Shown one piece after another: positions 8,931 to 18,796 of a stretch of DNA of 64,000 nt; position 1 is the stretch's first letter; every line of letters starts with the position of its first letter. Source of the stretch: Chromatium weissei (GTDB taxonomy: Bacteria > Pseudomonadota > Gammaproteobacteria > Chromatiales > Chromatiaceae); assembly GCF_016583765.1 (NCBI RefSeq), contig NZ_NRRR01000002.1, positions 248,001-312,000 of the forward strand, given 5' to 3'. The notes below the pieces were generated by a model, which was given only the letters and a program-made list of their open reading frames with translations, ran no database searches and was not told where the DNA came from. Made by a program: the position numbers and the translations under genes.

Positions 8931-10185
8931 ATCACTGCAAGCGATTCGTGGAATGCACGACATCCTGCCGGAGCGCATCGCGTTATGGCAGCATTTAGAA
9001 GACACCGTGCGCGACGTGTTGACCAATTACGGCTACACCGAAATTCGCACGCCGCTGGTCGAAGTGACCGAGCTGTTCAAACGCTCCATTGGCGAAGTGA
9101 CTGACATCGTTGAAAAAGAGATGTACAGCTTTGACGACCGCAACGGCGACAGTCTCAGTTTGCGTCCAGAAGGCACGGCGAGCTGTGTGCGCGCTGCGCT
9201 TGAACACGGATTGCTGGCGCAACCGCAGCGGCTCTGGTATCGCGGCGCGATGTTCCGTTACGAACGCCCGCAGCGCGGACGCTATCGGCAGTTTCATCAA
9301 ATCGGCGTGGAAACCTTCGGGCTGGCGAATGCTGAAATTGATTTAGAACTGATTTTGCTCACAGCGCGCCTGTGGCGACTGCTCGGTCTCAACGATTTTC
9401 GGTTAGAAATCAATTCACTCGGCGATTCAGACGAACGGGCAGCGTATCGCACACGACTGGTCGCCTATCTCAGCGCCCACGCCGAGCAGTTGGATGCCGA
9501 CAGCCAGCGCCGCTTGACCACCAATCCGCTGCGCGTGCTCGATTCCAAACATCCGCAGACACAGCAAATTGTCGCGGGCGCGCCGACGCTGATGGATGAT
9601 TTGGGCGACGAGACGCGCCAGCATTTCGAGCGCGTCTGTCACGGGCTGACTGCGGCGGGCGTGAACTATCGAATCAATCCGCGTTTGGTGCGTGGTTTGG
9701 ATTATTACAACCGCACCGTTTTTGAATGGATCACGGATCAACTCGGCGCGCAAGGCACGGTATGCGCGGGCGGACGTTATGACGGACTGGTCGCGCAACT
9801 CGGCGGCAAATCCGTTCCCGCCGTCGGTTTTGCGATGGGCTTGGAGCGACTGGTTGAATTACTCGAACTGGCTGGTCACGTCGCCGCGCCACCGATTGAT
9901 GTTTATCTCGTCGCCGTCGGTGAAGCCGCGCAGCAAGCCGCGCCAATCGTGGCAGAACGACTGCGCGATGCCATGCCAAAATTGCGCTTATTGACGCATT
10001 GCGGCGGCGGCAATTTTAAGAATCAATTTAAGAAAGCCGATAAAAGCGGAGCACAGTTTGCACTGGTGCTCGGCGAAACGGAACTGGAACAGGGGCTGTT
10101 GAGCCTCAAGCCATTGCGTGACGAAGGCGAGCAGCAATTATTGACGTTTGAGGCGCTGGCGACGTTTTTAGGAGAACGATTTTGA
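8923..10185 (+). CDS. hisS: Histidine--tRNA ligase
   Basis: Class II aminoacyl-tRNA synthetase. The 420-residue protein shows motif 1 near the N-terminus, motif 2 in [20 protein letters not shown], the HisA signature [15 protein letters not shown], motif 3 in [14 protein letters not shown] and a C-terminal anticodon-binding domain. Full length. It overlaps rodZ by eight bases and yfgM by TTGA. In Gammaproteobacteria hisS commonly lies in this group with yfgM, bamB and der. Confidence 0.98.
   Translation: MSKSLQAIRGMHDILPERIALWQHLEDTVRDVLTNYGYTEIRTPLVEVTELFKRSIGEVTDIVEKEMYSFDDRNGDSLSLRPEGTASCVRAALEHGLLAQPQRLWYRGAMFRYERPQRGRYRQFHQIGVETFGLANAEIDLELILLTARLWRLLGLNDFRLEINSLGDSDERAAYRTRLVAYLSAHAEQLDADSQRRLTTNPLRVLDSKHPQTQQIVAGAPTLMDDLGDETRQHFERVCHGLTAAGVNYRINPRLVRGLDYYNRTVFEWITDQLGAQGTVCAGGRYDGLVAQLGGKSVPAVGFAMGLERLVELLELAGHVAAPPIDVYLVAVGEAAQQAAPIVAERLRDAMPKLRLLTHCGGGNFKNQFKKADKSGAQFALVLGETELEQGLLSLKPLRDEGEQQLLTFEALATFLGERF
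10171..10174 (+). promoter_or_regulatory. Ribosome binding site deciding a TTG start (yfgM)
   Basis: GGAG (AGGAG with the A at 10170) seven bases before TTG 10182. It sits inside hisS and explains initiation at a TTG that overlaps the hisS stop codon as TTGA. Confidence 0.7.
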
Positions 10186-10811
10186 GTTACGAAACCGACG
10201 AAGAAAAAGTTGAAGCCATTAAAAAATGGTGGAAAGAGAACGGCTTATCGGTCATCGCCGGCACGGTGCTGGGTTTGGGCGCGATTTCCGGCTGGCAAGC
10301 GTGGATGGATTATCAGCAGCGCGTGGCCAGCGAGGCATCGAGCGCCTTTGAACAGCTGTTGAGCAGCGCCCCGACCGAAAAATTCGAGGTCATCGTCAAG
10401 CAGGCTGCGGTATTAAAAGACGATTTTGAATCAACCACTTACGCAGATTTAAGTGGTTTGGTGACGGCGAAAGCGTTGTATCAAGCTGGCGATGTCGCCG
10501 CCGCCATCGCTGCGCTGCAAACAGTGATTGCCGATGCGCCAGACCCGGCATTTGCCAGCATTGCAGCATTGCGGCTGGCGCGCATTCAAGTTGCTGAAAA
10601 TCAATGGGATGCAGCAGCAGCGACCATCGCTGCCCACGATCACAGCCCGGCATTTGCCGGTGAATTTGCGGCGGTGCGCGGTGATGTCGCAGCCGGACGC
10701 GGCGATGTGGCAGCAGCACGAGCAGCGTATGAACAGGCGCTGGCGCAGCATTGCGGATTAGCGCCGCTGGTGCGACTCAAACGCGACAACTTGCCACCGG
10801 TGCGGAGTTAA
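10182..10811 (+). CDS. yfgM: YfgM/AncA-like TPR membrane protein
   Basis: Inner-membrane protein with a short cytoplasmic start ([20 protein letters not shown]), one membrane helix ([21 protein letters not shown]) and a periplasmic TPR_21 domain. In E. coli YfgM associates with the SecYEG translocon and the chaperone PpiD. Length 209, normal. The start is an unusual TTG, supported by AGGAG seven bases upstream; no in-frame ATG is nearby. Only four bases separate it from bamB. Identification rests on the N-terminal pattern plus the hisS-yfgM-bamB order. Confidence 0.92.
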   Translation: MSYETDEEKVEAIKKWWKENGLSVIAGTVLGLGAISGWQAWMDYQQRVASEASSAFEQLLSSAPTEKFEVIVKQAAVLKDDFESTTYADLSGLVTAKALYQAGDVAAAIAALQTVIADAPDPAFASIAALRLARIQVAENQWDAAAATIAAHDHSPAFAGEFAAVRGDVAAGRGDVAAARAAYEQALAQHCGLAPLVRLKRDNLPPVRS

Positions 10812-10815
10812 TCGA

Positions 10816-12093
10816 ATGAACGCGGTGCGGATGCGAATCGGAATGCTGGGCTTGATCGGGCTGTTAACTGGCTGTGAATCAATGCCTTGGTTCGGTCAGG
10901 ATAAAAATCCGACACCGCCGACGGAACTGACTCCAATCGTGGCCGAGGTGAATATCACACCGCGCTGGTCGGTGCGTCCGACACTCGGCGCTGAAGGACG
11001 ACATCTGTATTTAATTCCCGCATTTGCCGCTGGACGCATTTATGTCGCTGATGCAACTGGGCGCGTGGTGGCAGTGGATGCAGAAAGTGGACGCACACTC
11101 TGGCAGCGCGACACCGGTTTGCCGTTTAGCGGCGGCCCCGCGTTGGAAGCGGAGCGCCTCGTGCTCGGCACCAGTCAAGGTGAATTGGTGGCGTTGGCGG
11201 CGACGGATGGACGCGAGCAGTGGCGCACTTCGCTCGGCAGTGAGGTGTTATCCGTGCCGCGTTTCGCTGGTGATGGTGTGATTGTCGTGCACACGCTTGA
11301 TGACACACTGACTGGCGTGGATGCCGCCACCGGTAAAGAACGCTGGCGCGTTGCCTATCCCGCACCCGTGTTGACCTTGCGCGGCAGCAGTACGCCGACG
11401 CTCACACCGAGCGGCGTGGTGGTCGGACTTTCCGGCGGCAAGCTCGTCAAATTGGATACACACGACGGCGCGCCGCTGTGGGAAGTGGTGATTTCACGCC
11501 CCAGCGGACGTTCCGAGCTGGCGCGCATCGCCGACATCGACGCTGATCCGCTGCTGGTCGATAACCAAATTTACGTCGGTTCTTATCACGGTGATTTGGC
11601 TGCTGTTGACGTGGCGACGGGTGAAGTGCGGTGGCGGCGCGAGTTGTCGGCATACGCGGGGCTGGCAACGGCGGACGACAGTTTGTTGATTACCGATTCG
11701 CAGGATCAAGTTTGGAGTGCGGATATGAACACTGGCGCGGGGCGTTGGAAACAAGATGCACTGCGTTATCGGCAATTGACCGCGCCCACCGTGCTCGGCG
11801 ACTGGCTGTTCGTCGGTGATTTAGAAGGTTATTTGCACGTGCTCAATCAAGCCGATGGTCGTTTGATTGGGCGACTGCGAATCACCAAAAAAGACGGCAT
11901 CACTGCGCGTCCGCTGTTGGTGGACGGTCGTCTGTATGTTTATGCGAAAGACGGCACGCTTGCGGCTCTGACCGTTGGCGCGGTGTCATCGCCAAAATCC
12001 CCCCCAACCCCCCTTTTGCAAAGGGGGGAGATGAAAAGCTCCCTTTTGCAAAAAGGGGAGACGAAAAGCTCCGCTTTGCAAAAGGGGAAATGA
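10816..12093 (+). CDS. bamB: Outer-membrane assembly lipoprotein BamB, C-terminus extended by a repeat
   Basis: Lipoprotein of the BAM complex that helps insert beta-barrel proteins. It has a signal with lipobox LTGC (Cys20) and an eight-bladed PQQ-type propeller (GRIYVADATGRVVAVDAESGRTLWQ and related repeats). The propeller ends with LYVYAKDGTLAALTV at about residue 388, where normal BamB proteins stop. Here the frame runs on for about 37 residues into a C/G-rich repeat (SPPTPLLQRGEM, then two KSS..LQKGE-like units), so the element replaced or abolished the native stop. The tail is unlikely to be part of the fold. Confidence 0.95.
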   Translation: MNAVRMRIGMLGLIGLLTGCESMPWFGQDKNPTPPTELTPIVAEVNITPRWSVRPTLGAEGRHLYLIPAFAAGRIYVADATGRVVAVDAESGRTLWQRDTGLPFSGGPALEAERLVLGTSQGELVALAATDGREQWRTSLGSEVLSVPRFAGDGVIVVHTLDDTLTGVDAATGKERWRVAYPAPVLTLRGSSTPTLTPSGVVVGLSGGKLVKLDTHDGAPLWEVVISRPSGRSELARIADIDADPLLVDNQIYVGSYHGDLAAVDVATGEVRWRRELSAYAGLATADDSLLITDSQDQVWSADMNTGAGRWKQDALRYRQLTAPTVLGDWLFVGDLEGYLHVLNQADGRLIGRLRITKKDGITARPLLVDGRLYVYAKDGTLAALTVGAVSSPKSPPTPLLQRGEMKSSLLQKGETKSSALQKGK

Positions 12094-12130
12094 AAAGCCC
12101 CCCTTAGAAAAAGGGGGGTTGGGGGGATTT
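11995..12130. repeat. Composite C/G-rich palindromic repeat (copy 1, bamB-der junction)
   Basis: Starts AAATCCCCCCCAACCCCCC and ends with its inverse GGGGGGTTGGGGGGATTT. Between them lie about three degenerate tandem units of roughly 30 bases built around GAAAAGCTCCCTTTTGCAAAA. The first three quarters are translated as the C-terminal tail of BamB; the rest fills the gap before der. The same family is found at 13834, 27764, 54640 and 57852 and, decayed, at 30547. Confidence 0.9.
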
Positions 12131-12162
12131 CTCTTCTTAACTCGCCACTGAGCCACACGCCC

Positions 12163-13560
12163 ATGCTTCCCGTCATCACTCTGATTGGCCGTCCAAATGT
12201 CGGCAAATCGACACTATTCAACCGCTTAACGCGTACCCGTGACGCGCTGGTTGCCGACTTTCCGGGCTTGACCCGTGATCGGCAATATGGCGTTGGCCAG
12301 ATTGGCCCTGCGCCCTACGTCATTGTCGATACCGGCGGCATCGGAACCGCGCCCGAAGGCATTGAGGCGCTGATGGAGCGGCAGGTGCTACGCGCCATTG
12401 AAGATGCCGATCATCTGCTGTTTTTGGTGGATGCGCGTGACGGCTGCACGCCGGAAGACCTCGAAATTGGTCAACGGCTGCGGCGGCTGGGCAAACCCAT
12501 CACGTTGGCAGTCAACAAAAGCGATTCCACCAATTCGACGCTGGTGACTGCGGAATTTCATCGCCTCGGTCTCGGTGATCCGCATCCGGTGTCATCGACG
12601 CAGGGTCACGGTGTCCGCGAACTGATTGATGAAATCTTCGCGCAGTTGCCGGATGTCGAAGATGACGACACGGCTGATGCGCCCCAAGAAGGCATTCGCG
12701 TGGCGGTAATTGGACGACCCAATGCCGGAAAATCCACGTTAATCAACCGTTTGCTGGGAGAAGAACGGCTCGTCACCTGCGATCTGCCCGGCACGACCCG
12801 CGACAGCATTTTCATTCCGTTTGAGCGGCTCGGTCGCCATTACACGCTGATTGATACGGCGGGTTTGCGGCGGCGCGCACGCGTGCAGGATGCAATTGAA
12901 AAATTCAGTGTGATTAAGACGTTACAAGCACTTGCGGCGGCAAATGTGGTGATTTTGGTGCTTGACGCGCATCAAGGCATTGGCGAGCAGGATGCGACGC
13001 TGGCTGGGCACATCATCGAAAGCGGACGGGCGCTGGTGGTGGCGATCAACAAATGGGACGGCATGACGGTGGAGGAGCGCGAGCGCATCAAAAGTGAATT
13101 TGCGCGGAAATTGGCGTTTCTCGATTTTGCCAAGCAGCATTTGATTTCGGCGCTGCATGGCAGCGGTGTTGGATTGCTGTTGGATGAAGTGGAACGTGCT
13201 TATGCCAGCGCCACCCGTGATCTCGGAACGCCGGTGTTGACGCGCTTGTTGGAAAGTGCGGTGCAGGAACATCAACCGCCGCTGGTGCACGGTCGCCGAA
13301 TTAAGCTGCGGTATGCGCATCAGGGCGGGCGCAATCCGCCGATCATCGTCATTCACGGCAATCAAACCGATTTGGTTCCCGAAACCTATCGGCGTTATCT
13401 CATCAATCGGTTTCGCAAGGAACTCAATCTGTTAGGAACGCCGCTGCGGTTGGAATTCAAAACCAGTTCCAATCCGTTTGAAGGGCGTAAAAACACGCTC
13501 ACTCCGCATCAAATCAAGAAGCGCCAGCGCCTCAAGAATTTCACGACGCGCAAGAAATAA
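12163..13560 (+). CDS. der: Ribosome biogenesis GTPase Der (EngA)
   Basis: Essential double GTPase for 50S subunit maturation. Two consecutive G domains are visible: G1 [10 protein letters not shown]3 DTGG, G4 NKSD in the first and G1 [10 protein letters not shown]3 DTAG, G4 NKWD in the second, followed by the KH-like C-terminal domain. Length 465, normal. It is the last gene of the ndk-to-der group; a palindromic repeat lies just upstream. The last 20 bases overlap the end of the convergent kinase gene. Confidence 0.98.
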   Translation: MLPVITLIGRPNVGKSTLFNRLTRTRDALVADFPGLTRDRQYGVGQIGPAPYVIVDTGGIGTAPEGIEALMERQVLRAIEDADHLLFLVDARDGCTPEDLEIGQRLRRLGKPITLAVNKSDSTNSTLVTAEFHRLGLGDPHPVSSTQGHGVRELIDEIFAQLPDVEDDDTADAPQEGIRVAVIGRPNAGKSTLINRLLGEERLVTCDLPGTTRDSIFIPFERLGRHYTLIDTAGLRRRARVQDAIEKFSVIKTLQALAAANVVILVLDAHQGIGEQDATLAGHIIESGRALVVAINKWDGMTVEERERIKSEFARKLAFLDFAKQHLISALHGSGVGLLLDEVERAYASATRDLGTPVLTRLLESAVQEHQPPLVHGRRIKLRYAHQGGRNPPIIVIHGNQTDLVPETYRRYLINRFRKELNLLGTPLRLEFKTSSNPFEGRKNTLTPHQIKKRQRLKNFTTRKK

Positions 13561-14638
13561 AGCATTCGGCAATCAGCGCCTGCAACGCCGATTGCTGGCG
13601 CTCGATGTCGGCGACGAGCGCAAATTGACACTGGGCACGATGAAGATTTTGCGCGGCGTAACTGACGCGAAAATAGCGATTGCCGTCCAAATGATCGGTT
13701 AAAAACCGCATTCCCAATTCCAATGGCAGCAGCCGAATTGCGTCATAAATCAACGCGATGTCAGCAGCAGTGAACACGGCGCGAGTTTCCTCAGCATAGC
13801 CCGCGAGAATGTCGGCGCAGATCGTTAAATCGAAAATCCCCCCCTGCCCCCCTTTTTCTAAGGGGGGAGACATCTCCGCGTGTTCGCCGCTGCGATTGCA
13901 GCACGAGCGCAGACAGTCGCCGAGATCGTGTTGCAGCAGACCGGGCTGCACCGTGTCCAAATCAATCAGCGCCAGCGCCTGCTGTTTATTCTCTGTAAAC
14001 AAAATGTTATCGAGTTTGGGATCACCGTGCGTCACGCGCTGCGCAATTTGTCCCGTGCGTTGGGCGGTGTCGAGTACGGCAACCAGCTCGCGGCGCACCT
14101 CGACGAATGCGAGGCTGGCGCGAATTGCAGCGTTTTGATGTGCTTGATTATTTTGTGCAGCGACGGCGAGTAATCGCGCCAAATACACGGGCGTGGCATG
14201 AAAATCGGGCAGCGTGACGGCAAGTCGTTTCACCGGCAATGTCGCCGTGACATGATGAAAACGTCCGAGCAGCGTGCCGACTGCTCGCGCCTGCGCGGTC
14301 GTGGTCAATTGCGGCAAGGTGATTGAATTTTCGATCAATTCCAACATGCGCCAGCAGTTGCCCGCTGCATCTTGCACAAAATCAGCGCCGCTGCGGGTGG
14401 GAATCAGCGCCGGAATACGCAGTTTGAAATCAGCGTTTTCCGCAAGATGGTCGGCGAGAACACGCCAATTCGCCATGATTCGTGCTGGCGCAGGAAACAC
14501 CGTCGCGTTGATGCGCTGCAACACAAATTGCTGCTCGCCGGCGCGAAGACGAAATGTTTGGTTAATCAAGCCGTTGCCCAGCGGCGCGAGGTCACTGATT
14601 GGCGTGGGAATGGCGAATTGCGCGGCGATTTTATTCAT
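13541..14638 (-). CDS. NahK-like phosphotransferase-family kinase carrying an in-frame repeat peptide
   Basis: Aminoglycoside-phosphotransferase fold, closest in appearance to N-acetylhexosamine 1-kinases. The N-lobe begins [15 protein letters not shown]; the catalytic loop is [12 protein letters not shown] and the metal-binding Asp is in [19 protein letters not shown]. Length 365. Shortly after that motif, [14 protein letters not shown] is encoded by a palindromic repeat (13834-13869) inserted in frame between [10 protein letters not shown] and [14 protein letters not shown]. The ATG overlaps the ubiX stop (ATGA), so it is in the mpl-ubiX operon. Actual substrate is unproven; amino-sugar salvage would suit the mpl neighbourhood. 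Confidence 0.78.
   Translation of the reverse strand: MNKIAAQFAIPTPISDLAPLGNGLINQTFRLRAGEQQFVLQRINATVFPAPARIMANWRVLADHLAENADFKLRIPALIPTRSGADFVQDAAGNCWRMLELIENSITLPQLTTTAQARAVGTLLGRFHHVTATLPVKRLAVTLPDFHATPVYLARLLAVAAQNNQAHQNAAIRASLAFVEVRRELVAVLDTAQRTGQIAQRVTHGDPKLDNILFTENKQQALALIDLDTVQPGLLQHDLGDCLRSCCNRSGEHAEMSPPLEKGGQGGIFDLTICADILAGYAEETRAVFTAADIALIYDAIRLLPLELGMRFLTDHLDGNRYFRVSYAAQNLHRAQCQFALVADIERQQSALQALIAECFISCAS
13834..13869. repeat. C/G-rich palindromic repeat (copy 2, inside kinase gene)
   Basis: A single short unit, AAATCCCCCCCTGCCCCCC followed by TTTTTCTAAGGGGGG, lying in frame within the minus-strand kinase gene. It encodes most of [14 protein letters not shown]. It lacks the closing inverse copy seen in the longer elements. 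Confidence 0.88.
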
Positions 14639-15273
14639 GTGGTGAGTGGCGATGCGCCCCAGCGCGTCATCAAATCGTGCGGCACGCGCAGTTGATCCAA
14701 AATGCGCGCCACCATGAAATCAACGAGATCGTCGATGCTGGTCGGCTGGTGATAAAACCCCGGCATCGCCGGTAACAACACTGCTCCGGCGTGCGCCAGC
14801 CGCAACATATTTTCCAAATGAATCGTGGTTAATGGCGTTTCGCGCAGCACCACAATCAGCGGTCGACGTTCTTTCAAGGTCACATCGGCTGCGCGTTCAA
14901 TCAGCGAACCAGAAAGCCCAGCGGCAATGCGTCCGAGCGTTCCGGCAGTACACGGGCAAATCACCATCGCATCGACCGGATTGCTGCCGCTGGCAACTGG
15001 CGCAGTCCATTCTTGACGACCGAACACCCGCAATTGCTGCGGTGAAACGCCGAAATGGGTGCACAAAAACGTCTCGGCTTCGCTGGCGCGAGCGGGAATT
15101 TCCAGCTCGGCTTCCATTTTCAACACGACCTGCGCGGCCTGTGAAATCAATAGGTAAACGCGCACCTCGGCGCGAAGTAGACATTCAATTAAACGCAAAC
15201 CGTAACGCGCACCGGATGCGCCGGTTAAAGCCACAGTGACGGTTTGCGACCAAGAAGCTGAAGGTGTGCTCAT
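14635..15273 (-). CDS. ubiX: Flavin prenyltransferase UbiX
   Basis: Makes prenylated FMN, the cofactor of the UbiD decarboxylase in ubiquinone synthesis. The 212-residue protein has the flavodoxin-like start VTVALTGASGARYGLRLIECLL, the segment CPCTAGTLGRIAAGLSGSLIERAADVTLKERRPLIVVLRETPL and the C-terminal LLPAMPGFYHQP, all typical. Its start overlaps the mpl stop (ATGA) and its stop overlaps the kinase start in the same way. ubiX next to mpl is a common gammaproteobacterial pairing. No ubiD is in the window. Confidence 0.96.
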   Translation of the reverse strand: MSTPSASWSQTVTVALTGASGARYGLRLIECLLRAEVRVYLLISQAAQVVLKMEAELEIPARASEAETFLCTHFGVSPQQLRVFGRQEWTAPVASGSNPVDAMVICPCTAGTLGRIAAGLSGSLIERAADVTLKERRPLIVVLRETPLTTIHLENMLRLAHAGAVLLPAMPGFYHQPTSIDDLVDFMVARILDQLRVPHDLMTRWGASPLTT

Positions 15274-16631
15274 GCGGAAATGTGCGCCAACGCCGTCAAT
15301 AATTGCTGATGAATGCCACCAAACCCGCCGTTGCTCATCACCAAAATCTGATCACCGGAGCGCGTTTCCGCAGCGATATTCGCAACGATGTCGGCAATGG
15401 TCGGCAAAATCGTCACCCGCTCGCCGAGCGCCGCAAACACCGCATCAGCATTCCAATCCAAATTCTCGGGCGCAAACACAAACACGCGATTCGCATTCGT
15501 CAACGCCGCCGCCAATTCCGCGTTATGAACGCCGAGCCGCATCGTGTTGGAGCGCGGTTCCAACACCGCCACAATCCGCTGATTTCCGACGTGCTCGCGC
15601 AATCCGTGCAACGTCGTCGCAATCGCCGTCGGATGATGCGCGAAATCATCAAACACGCGCACTCCGTTGATTTCACCGCATAATTCCATGCGCCGTTTCA
15701 CGCCACGAAAGCGCGCCAGCGCCGCAATGCTCACCGCCACCGGCACTCCGACATGACGGGCGGCAGCCAGCACCGCGAGCGCATTGTTGACGTTATGCAG
15801 CCCCGTGTGATTCCACTGCACCGTGCCGACAATTGCGCCGTTAATCAATACGTTGAATTGTGAACCGTCCGCTGCCAGCAATTCCGCTGTCCATTCACCG
15901 CCCGCGCCAAATTGCGCACATTCCGTCCAACAACCCATCTTCAACACCGCGTCCAATGCGGCATCCGCGCTCGAATGCACGATCAAACCGCTGCTCGGCA
16001 CGGTGCGCACCAGATGATGAAATTGCCGCTGAATCTGCGCGAGATCGTCGAAAATATCAGCGTGATCGAATTCCAAATTGTTCAGAATTAGCGTGCGCGG
16101 CGCGTAATGCACGAATTTAGAACGCTTATCAAAAAAGGCGGTGTCGTATTCATCCGCCTCCACCACGAAAAACGGCGTTGCTCCCAGTCGTGCGGAAACG
16201 CCGAAATTCATCGGCACTCCGCCGATCAAAAACCCCGGATTGAGTCCGGCATCTTCCAAAACCCACGCCAACATGCTTGCGGTCGTGGTTTTGCCGTGCG
16301 TGCCCGCAACCGCCAATACCCAGCGATTTTGCAGCAAATTCTCGCGCAGCCACTGCGGGCCGGAGCAGTAACGCAATCCACGATTCAACATTGACTCTAC
16401 TGCCGGAATGCCGCGCCGCAGCGCGTTGCCGACAACGATCACGTCGGGTGCGGAATCAAGCTGGTCGGCAGCGTAGCCTTCCATCAGTTCAATACCCGCT
16501 GCTGCCAGTTGAGTGCTCATCGGTGGATAAACGTTGGCATCTGCGCCGGTGACGCGATGACCCAATTCACGAGCGAGCAGCGCAATGCCGCCCATGAAGG
16601 TGCCGCAAATGCCGAGAATGTGAAGGTGCAT
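15270..16631 (-). CDS. mpl: UDP-MurNAc:L-alanyl-gamma-D-glutamyl-meso-DAP ligase Mpl
   Basis: Cytoplasmic Mur-family ligase that re-attaches recycled murein tripeptide to UDP-MurNAc. It begins MHLHILGICGTFMGGIALLARELGH, the Mpl variant of the MurC start, and carries the ATP-binding loop AGTHGKTTTASML, the central YDTAFFDKRSKFVHY and FDDFAHHPTAI. Length 453 from the ATG at 16631; the TTG at 16643 would add four residues. It works downstream of AmpD in murein recycling, and ampD's end is also in this window, though not linked in one operon. Confidence 0.96.
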   Translation of the reverse strand: MHLHILGICGTFMGGIALLARELGHRVTGADANVYPPMSTQLAAAGIELMEGYAADQLDSAPDVIVVGNALRRGIPAVESMLNRGLRYCSGPQWLRENLLQNRWVLAVAGTHGKTTTASMLAWVLEDAGLNPGFLIGGVPMNFGVSARLGATPFFVVEADEYDTAFFDKRSKFVHYAPRTLILNNLEFDHADIFDDLAQIQRQFHHLVRTVPSSGLIVHSSADAALDAVLKMGCWTECAQFGAGGEWTAELLAADGSQFNVLINGAIVGTVQWNHTGLHNVNNALAVLAAARHVGVPVAVSIAALARFRGVKRRMELCGEINGVRVFDDFAHHPTAIATTLHGLREHVGNQRIVAVLEPRSNTMRLGVHNAELAAALTNANRVFVFAPENLDWNADAVFAALGERVTILPTIADIVANIAAETRSGDQILVMSNGGFGGIHQQLLTALAHISA

Positions 16632-16701
16632 AAATGGACTCAAAAAACGCGATGAAATTGATTTAGTTGATTTAGTTGTCAGTTGTCACTGACAACTTTC
16701 T

Positions 16702-17211
16702 TCAACCGAAGATGCCAGTGACGAGAATCATGCTAACGATTTCGAGCGCAATGCCGATCAGCACGCCTTGCCCAAAGCTGATGTCGAAGGTGTGGCGCAA
16801 AATATGACCGGTGACGACCACGCCCCAAATCACCAAACCCAGCAGCAATAACGCGCCAATCAACGCCAAATCGGTGAAGGTTCCCTGATCAATGCTCAAA
16901 CTCAGCGGTAACAGCGCGGTCAGTCCGAGCAGCGCACTGCTGCCAAATAACGCGGTGGCGGATTGCTGAAAACGTGCAGCGCGTTTGAAAAGCGTGAGCG
17001 CGACATAAAGCGTCAGCAGTGTGGCGGCGATTTCCATGCCACCTTGCAACAAACTCATCCACCACGCCGCGCCCGCCGTGATGCCAACCAACATGCCGAC
17101 CAGCCAATCTGCAACGGCAGTGCTGATCAGCAGGAACAGCGATGCAGGCAAATCTTGCGGCGCTCGGCGCAGCGTACAGAGTTCAATAAAAAAGCGAATT
17201 AACAGTTGCAC
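16702..17211 (-). CDS. Small polytopic membrane protein, Yip1-like
   Basis: A 169-residue protein with four to five hydrophobic segments (ASLFLLISTAVADWLVGMLVGITAG, IAATLLTLYVALTLF, ALFGSSALLGLTALLPLSL, LALIGALLLLGLVIWGVVV, VLIGIALEIVSMILVTGIF). The layout resembles bacterial Yip1-family proteins, but no motif is decisive and I do not assign a function. It lies 26 bp after gcvPA and about 70 bp before mpl on the same strand. Confidence 0.7.
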   Translation of the reverse strand: MQLLIRFFIELCTLRRAPQDLPASLFLLISTAVADWLVGMLVGITAGAAWWMSLLQGGMEIAATLLTLYVALTLFKRAARFQQSATALFGSSALLGLTALLPLSLSIDQGTFTDLALIGALLLLGLVIWGVVVTGHILRHTFDISFGQGVLIGIALEIVSMILVTGIFG

Positions 17212-17237
17212 GTTAGCTTCCGATGAAAATGGGTCGT

Positions 17238-18611
17238 TTATTCAGCACTGGTTTGCAGAAGCTGCGCCAGCGTGGCGGCGTAATGTTGCATGTCGTCCTC
17301 GGTGCGCAATTCCGTCGCGCAGGTCAATAACGCCGCAGGTAATTCGGAATAATCCGCATTGAGATCAACGCCGCCGAGAATGCCGCGCTTCGCCAATTTG
17401 CCCAGTAATTCCGCCGCTGGCGCAGGTAATTTCAGTGCCTGTTCGTGAAACACCGAGCGATTAAACAGCGGTTCCACGCCCGGAATGGCGCACAGCAGCG
17501 CGGTAAGTCGTTGTGTATTAGCGTGACAGGCCGCCGCGACGCGCTCCAAACCTTCCGCGCCGAGCAGCGCCATGTGAATAGTCGCCGCCGTTACCAGCAA
17601 ACCCTGATTGGTGCAGATGTTGGAAGTCGCTTTACCGCGTCGAATGTGTTGCTCACGCGCTTGCAGCGTCAACGTGAATCCCGATTTGCCGTCAGCATCC
17701 AACGTGCGTCCGACGATGCGACCGGGAAGCTGGCGCACCAATTCCTGTTTACAACACAAAAATCCGGCGTAAGGGCCACCGGAAGACAGCGGCATTCCCA
17801 GCGGTTGCGCTTCACCGCAGGCAATATCCGCACCCGCTGCGCCCCATTCGCCGGGCGGTGACAACAGCGCCAGCGTCAGCGGATTGACCACGCCAATCAC
17901 CAGCGCCCGCTGCGCATGTGCCCAATCGGTCAGCGCGTCCACGTCTTCCATCACACCGAAAAAGTTGGGCTGATTGATGACCACCGCTGCAAATTCTTGA
18001 CCATCAGCCGCTGCTGCCAACTGCGCGACCAGCGTGTTGCCGCCCGTCGCATCAAAGGGAACCGTTATCAATTCAATGCCTTGCGCGGAAACAATCGTCT
18101 GCACCGTGCGTCGATACGCCGGATGCAGCGCCGCTGGAAGCAACACGCGCATCGATTTGGTTTGGCGATTGGCGCGCACCGCCATCAACACCGCTTCTGC
18201 CAGCGCCGACGCACCGTCATACAACGACGCATTCGAGACATCCAACGCCGTCAACGCCGTCATCATCGACTGAAATTCATACATCACCTGCAACGTGCCC
18301 TGACTGGCTTCGGCCTGATACGGCGTGTAGGCGCTATAAAATTCACCGCGTCCGACGAGCTGCCACACGGCAGCCGGAATGTGATGCTCATACGCACCCG
18401 CACCGATAAAACACAGCGGCTGCCCATCGGCGCTGGCGCGAGCAGACATCAATCGCGCAATCTCCATTTCCGTCAACGCCGGCGGAATTGCCGCGCCATC
18501 ACCGCTGCGCAATTCCATCGGAATCTCATCAAATAAATCGTCAATACAATCAACGCCGATAGTGCTCAACATTGCTGTAATATCTTCGGCAGTATGCGGA
18601 ATAAAAGGCAT
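17238..18611 (-). CDS. gcvPA: Glycine dehydrogenase (decarboxylating) subunit 1
   Basis: First half of the two-subunit P-protein of the glycine cleavage system. It starts [20 protein letters not shown], contains ACEYxxH-like [18 protein letters not shown] and [46 protein letters not shown], and the segment [32 protein letters not shown], all diagnostic for GcvPA. Length 457. The PLP-binding subunit gcvPB, gcvT and gcvH are not next to it, which is unusual. A hairpin lies about 110 bp upstream. Confidence 0.95.
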   Translation of the reverse strand: MPFIPHTAEDITAMLSTIGVDCIDDLFDEIPMELRSGDGAAIPPALTEMEIARLMSARASADGQPLCFIGAGAYEHHIPAAVWQLVGRGEFYSAYTPYQAEASQGTLQVMYEFQSMMTALTALDVSNASLYDGASALAEAVLMAVRANRQTKSMRVLLPAALHPAYRRTVQTIVSAQGIELITVPFDATGGNTLVAQLAAAADGQEFAAVVINQPNFFGVMEDVDALTDWAHAQRALVIGVVNPLTLALLSPPGEWGAAGADIACGEAQPLGMPLSSGGPYAGFLCCKQELVRQLPGRIVGRTLDADGKSGFTLTLQAREQHIRRGKATSNICTNQGLLVTAATIHMALLGAEGLERVAAACHANTQRLTALLCAIPGVEPLFNRSVFHEQALKLPAPAAELLGKLAKRGILGGVDLNADYSELPAALLTCATELRTEDDMQHYAATLAQLLQTSAE

Positions 18612-18719
18612 AAAAATAAAATCCGTGTAAATTAAAAAGTGGCTGGTGTGAATAGCAATTCGTTGTGAATTAGAATAACAGAAACGCGTGAACTGTTGTG
18701 ATTTCGCGCAATTAAAACA

Positions 18720-18757
18720 GGCGTTTTTTAATGTTCGATTAACAGATTAAAAACGCC
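18720..18757 (-). terminator. Probable intrinsic terminator after the first chemoreceptor gene
   Basis: GGCGTTTTTTAAT (18720-18732) pairs with ATTAAAAACGCC (18746-18757) around a 13-base loop. Read on the minus strand the hairpin is followed by TGTTTTAATT. It separates the chemoreceptor gene ending at 18797 from gcvPA. Confidence 0.5.
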
Positions 18758-18796
18758 GTTTTTTTCGAATGCGCACCTGATAACGCTTCATTCCAT

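Noticed and set aside
11995..12130. CRISPR array or transposon end
   Set aside because: Units are directly adjacent and palindromic with no unique spacers, no cas gene, no transposase and no clear target duplication.
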